Assembly (NCBI GenBank): GCA_049276455.1
Contig: JBASWL010000076.1
Coordinates: 12,409-76,408 of the forward strand
Direction: 5' to 3'
From: Georgfuchsia sp049276455
GTDB taxonomy: Bacteria > Pseudomonadota > Gammaproteobacteria > Burkholderiales > Rhodocyclaceae
Length of the DNA: 64,000 bases
Part shown: positions 63,504 to 64,000 of the stretch, one piece after another
How positions within the stretch are numbered: the first letter of the stretch is position 1
How the letters are laid out: each line of letters opens with the position of its first letter
Notes under the pieces: generated by a model
Databases searched by the model: none
What the model saw: only the letters and a program-made list of their open reading frames with translations
Told to the model about the DNA's origin: nothing
Translations under genes and position numbers: made by a program

Positions 63504-63998
63504 ATGGACAGGCGTATATTTTTCAAGCTATCCACATCCGCCATAGGCGCAATGCTGTTGCCGCACCTGATCCTGAAGGCACACGCTACGGAGCACATTG
63601 AAAAATTGAAGAAAACCAACGCCGAATGGAAGAAACTGCTGACGCCGGAACAGTACAACGTACTACGCGAAGAGGGAACGGAATGGCGTTTCACCAGCCC
63701 TCTCATTCACGAAAAGCGCGTTGGCCTGTTTGTTTGCGTTGCCTGTGAGCTGCCGCTGTTCCCGTCGAAATACAAATTCGACAGCGGCACAGGTTGGCCG
63801 AGCTTCTACGATGTGTTGCCGGGTTCCGTCGAAACCAGTACCGACTATAAATTGTCCGAGCCACGCACCGAATATCACTGCGCCCGCTGTGGTGGCCACC
63901 ACGGCCATGTGTTCAAAGATGGCCCCGCCCCGACTGGACTACGCTATTGCAACAACGGCGTGGCGCTGAAGTTCATTGCGGGCAAGGTCAACGCCTAA
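63504..63998 (+). CDS. msrB: Exported peptide methionine sulfoxide reductase B
   Basis: MsrB reduces the R form of methionine sulfoxide. The 164 residues have a twin-arginine-like start (DRRIFFKLSTSAIG), zinc-binding CxxC pairs (CVACE and CARCGGHHGHVF) and the catalytic RYCNNGVALKFI. The start at 63504 follows CAGGAG. With MsrA it repairs both sulfoxide isomers in the periplasm. The stop is at 63996-63998, so the gene is complete. Confidence 0.93.
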   Translation: MDRRIFFKLSTSAIGAMLLPHLILKAHATEHIEKLKKTNAEWKKLLTPEQYNVLREEGTEWRFTSPLIHEKRVGLFVCVACELPLFPSKYKFDSGTGWPSFYDVLPGSVETSTDYKLSEPRTEYHCARCGGHHGHVFKDGPAPTGLRYCNNGVALKFIAGKVNA

Positions 63999-64000
63999 GC

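Overview
The window reads as a chromosomal segment of a Gram-negative betaproteobacterium. This rests on the gene families and their order (divergent rluC/rne, trxA-rho, cysD with a fused cysN/C, FdxA-type ferredoxin), many outer-membrane and lipoprotein genes, and a GC-rich sequence. A member of the Nitrosomonadales is a plausible but unproven guess. No rRNA, tRNA or CRISPR array was seen.

Bases 1-21,000 are mostly housekeeping. They hold asd (cut by the left edge), an entericidin-like lipoprotein, an MFS transporter, aroC, an acyl-CoA ligase, fdxA, trxA, rho, an S49 peptidase, a HAD phosphatase, rluC, rne, a TauE-type permease, sulfate activation (cysD, cysN/C, cysQ) and a PerM/AI-2E-family permease. 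The odd spot is an IS630-type transposase frame inserted upstream of cysD. It runs in frame into cysD and is bracketed by two copies of an A/T palindrome.

Bases 21,000-54,000 form an envelope and stress island and are the main discovery. A 16-base palindrome, consensus TGTRCG-N4-CGYACA, occurs 17 times in front of genes. Exactly 21 bases after it, in the direction of the gene, lies a -10-like hexamer (A at position 2 in 15 of 16 and T at position 6 in 12 of 16 assigned promoters). This centres the palindrome at -41.5, the class II position of CRP/FNR-family activators, and the island encodes four CRP/FNR paralogues. Predicted members are a PerM permease, an ice-binding-like lipoprotein, DUF3096, DUF3309, DUF883, glycine-zipper, collagen-like, SYLF, BON and OmpA-family proteins, a phospholipase D, a hybrid histidine kinase operon ending in a CRP-like gene, and a compact small RNA. 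That RNA (about 29626-29708, minus strand) has two hairpins with C/U-rich, anti-Shine-Dalgarno loops. The island also carries a family of about 110-150-base MITE-like repeats.

Bases 53,900-59,300 hold an IS982 remnant, a tandem pair of molybdopterin oxidoreductase genes (first copy broken by an apparent 8-base deletion), and fragments of a REP-type transposase and of prmC.

Bases 59,400-64,000 look like a periplasmic methionine-sulfoxide repair locus: cytochrome c, a sulfite-oxidase-fold molybdoenzyme, cytochrome b, exported MsrA and MsrB, and an ECF sigma factor with an NrsF-type anti-sigma. Matching GTAACY-N16-CGAA promoters sit in front of msrA and msrB.
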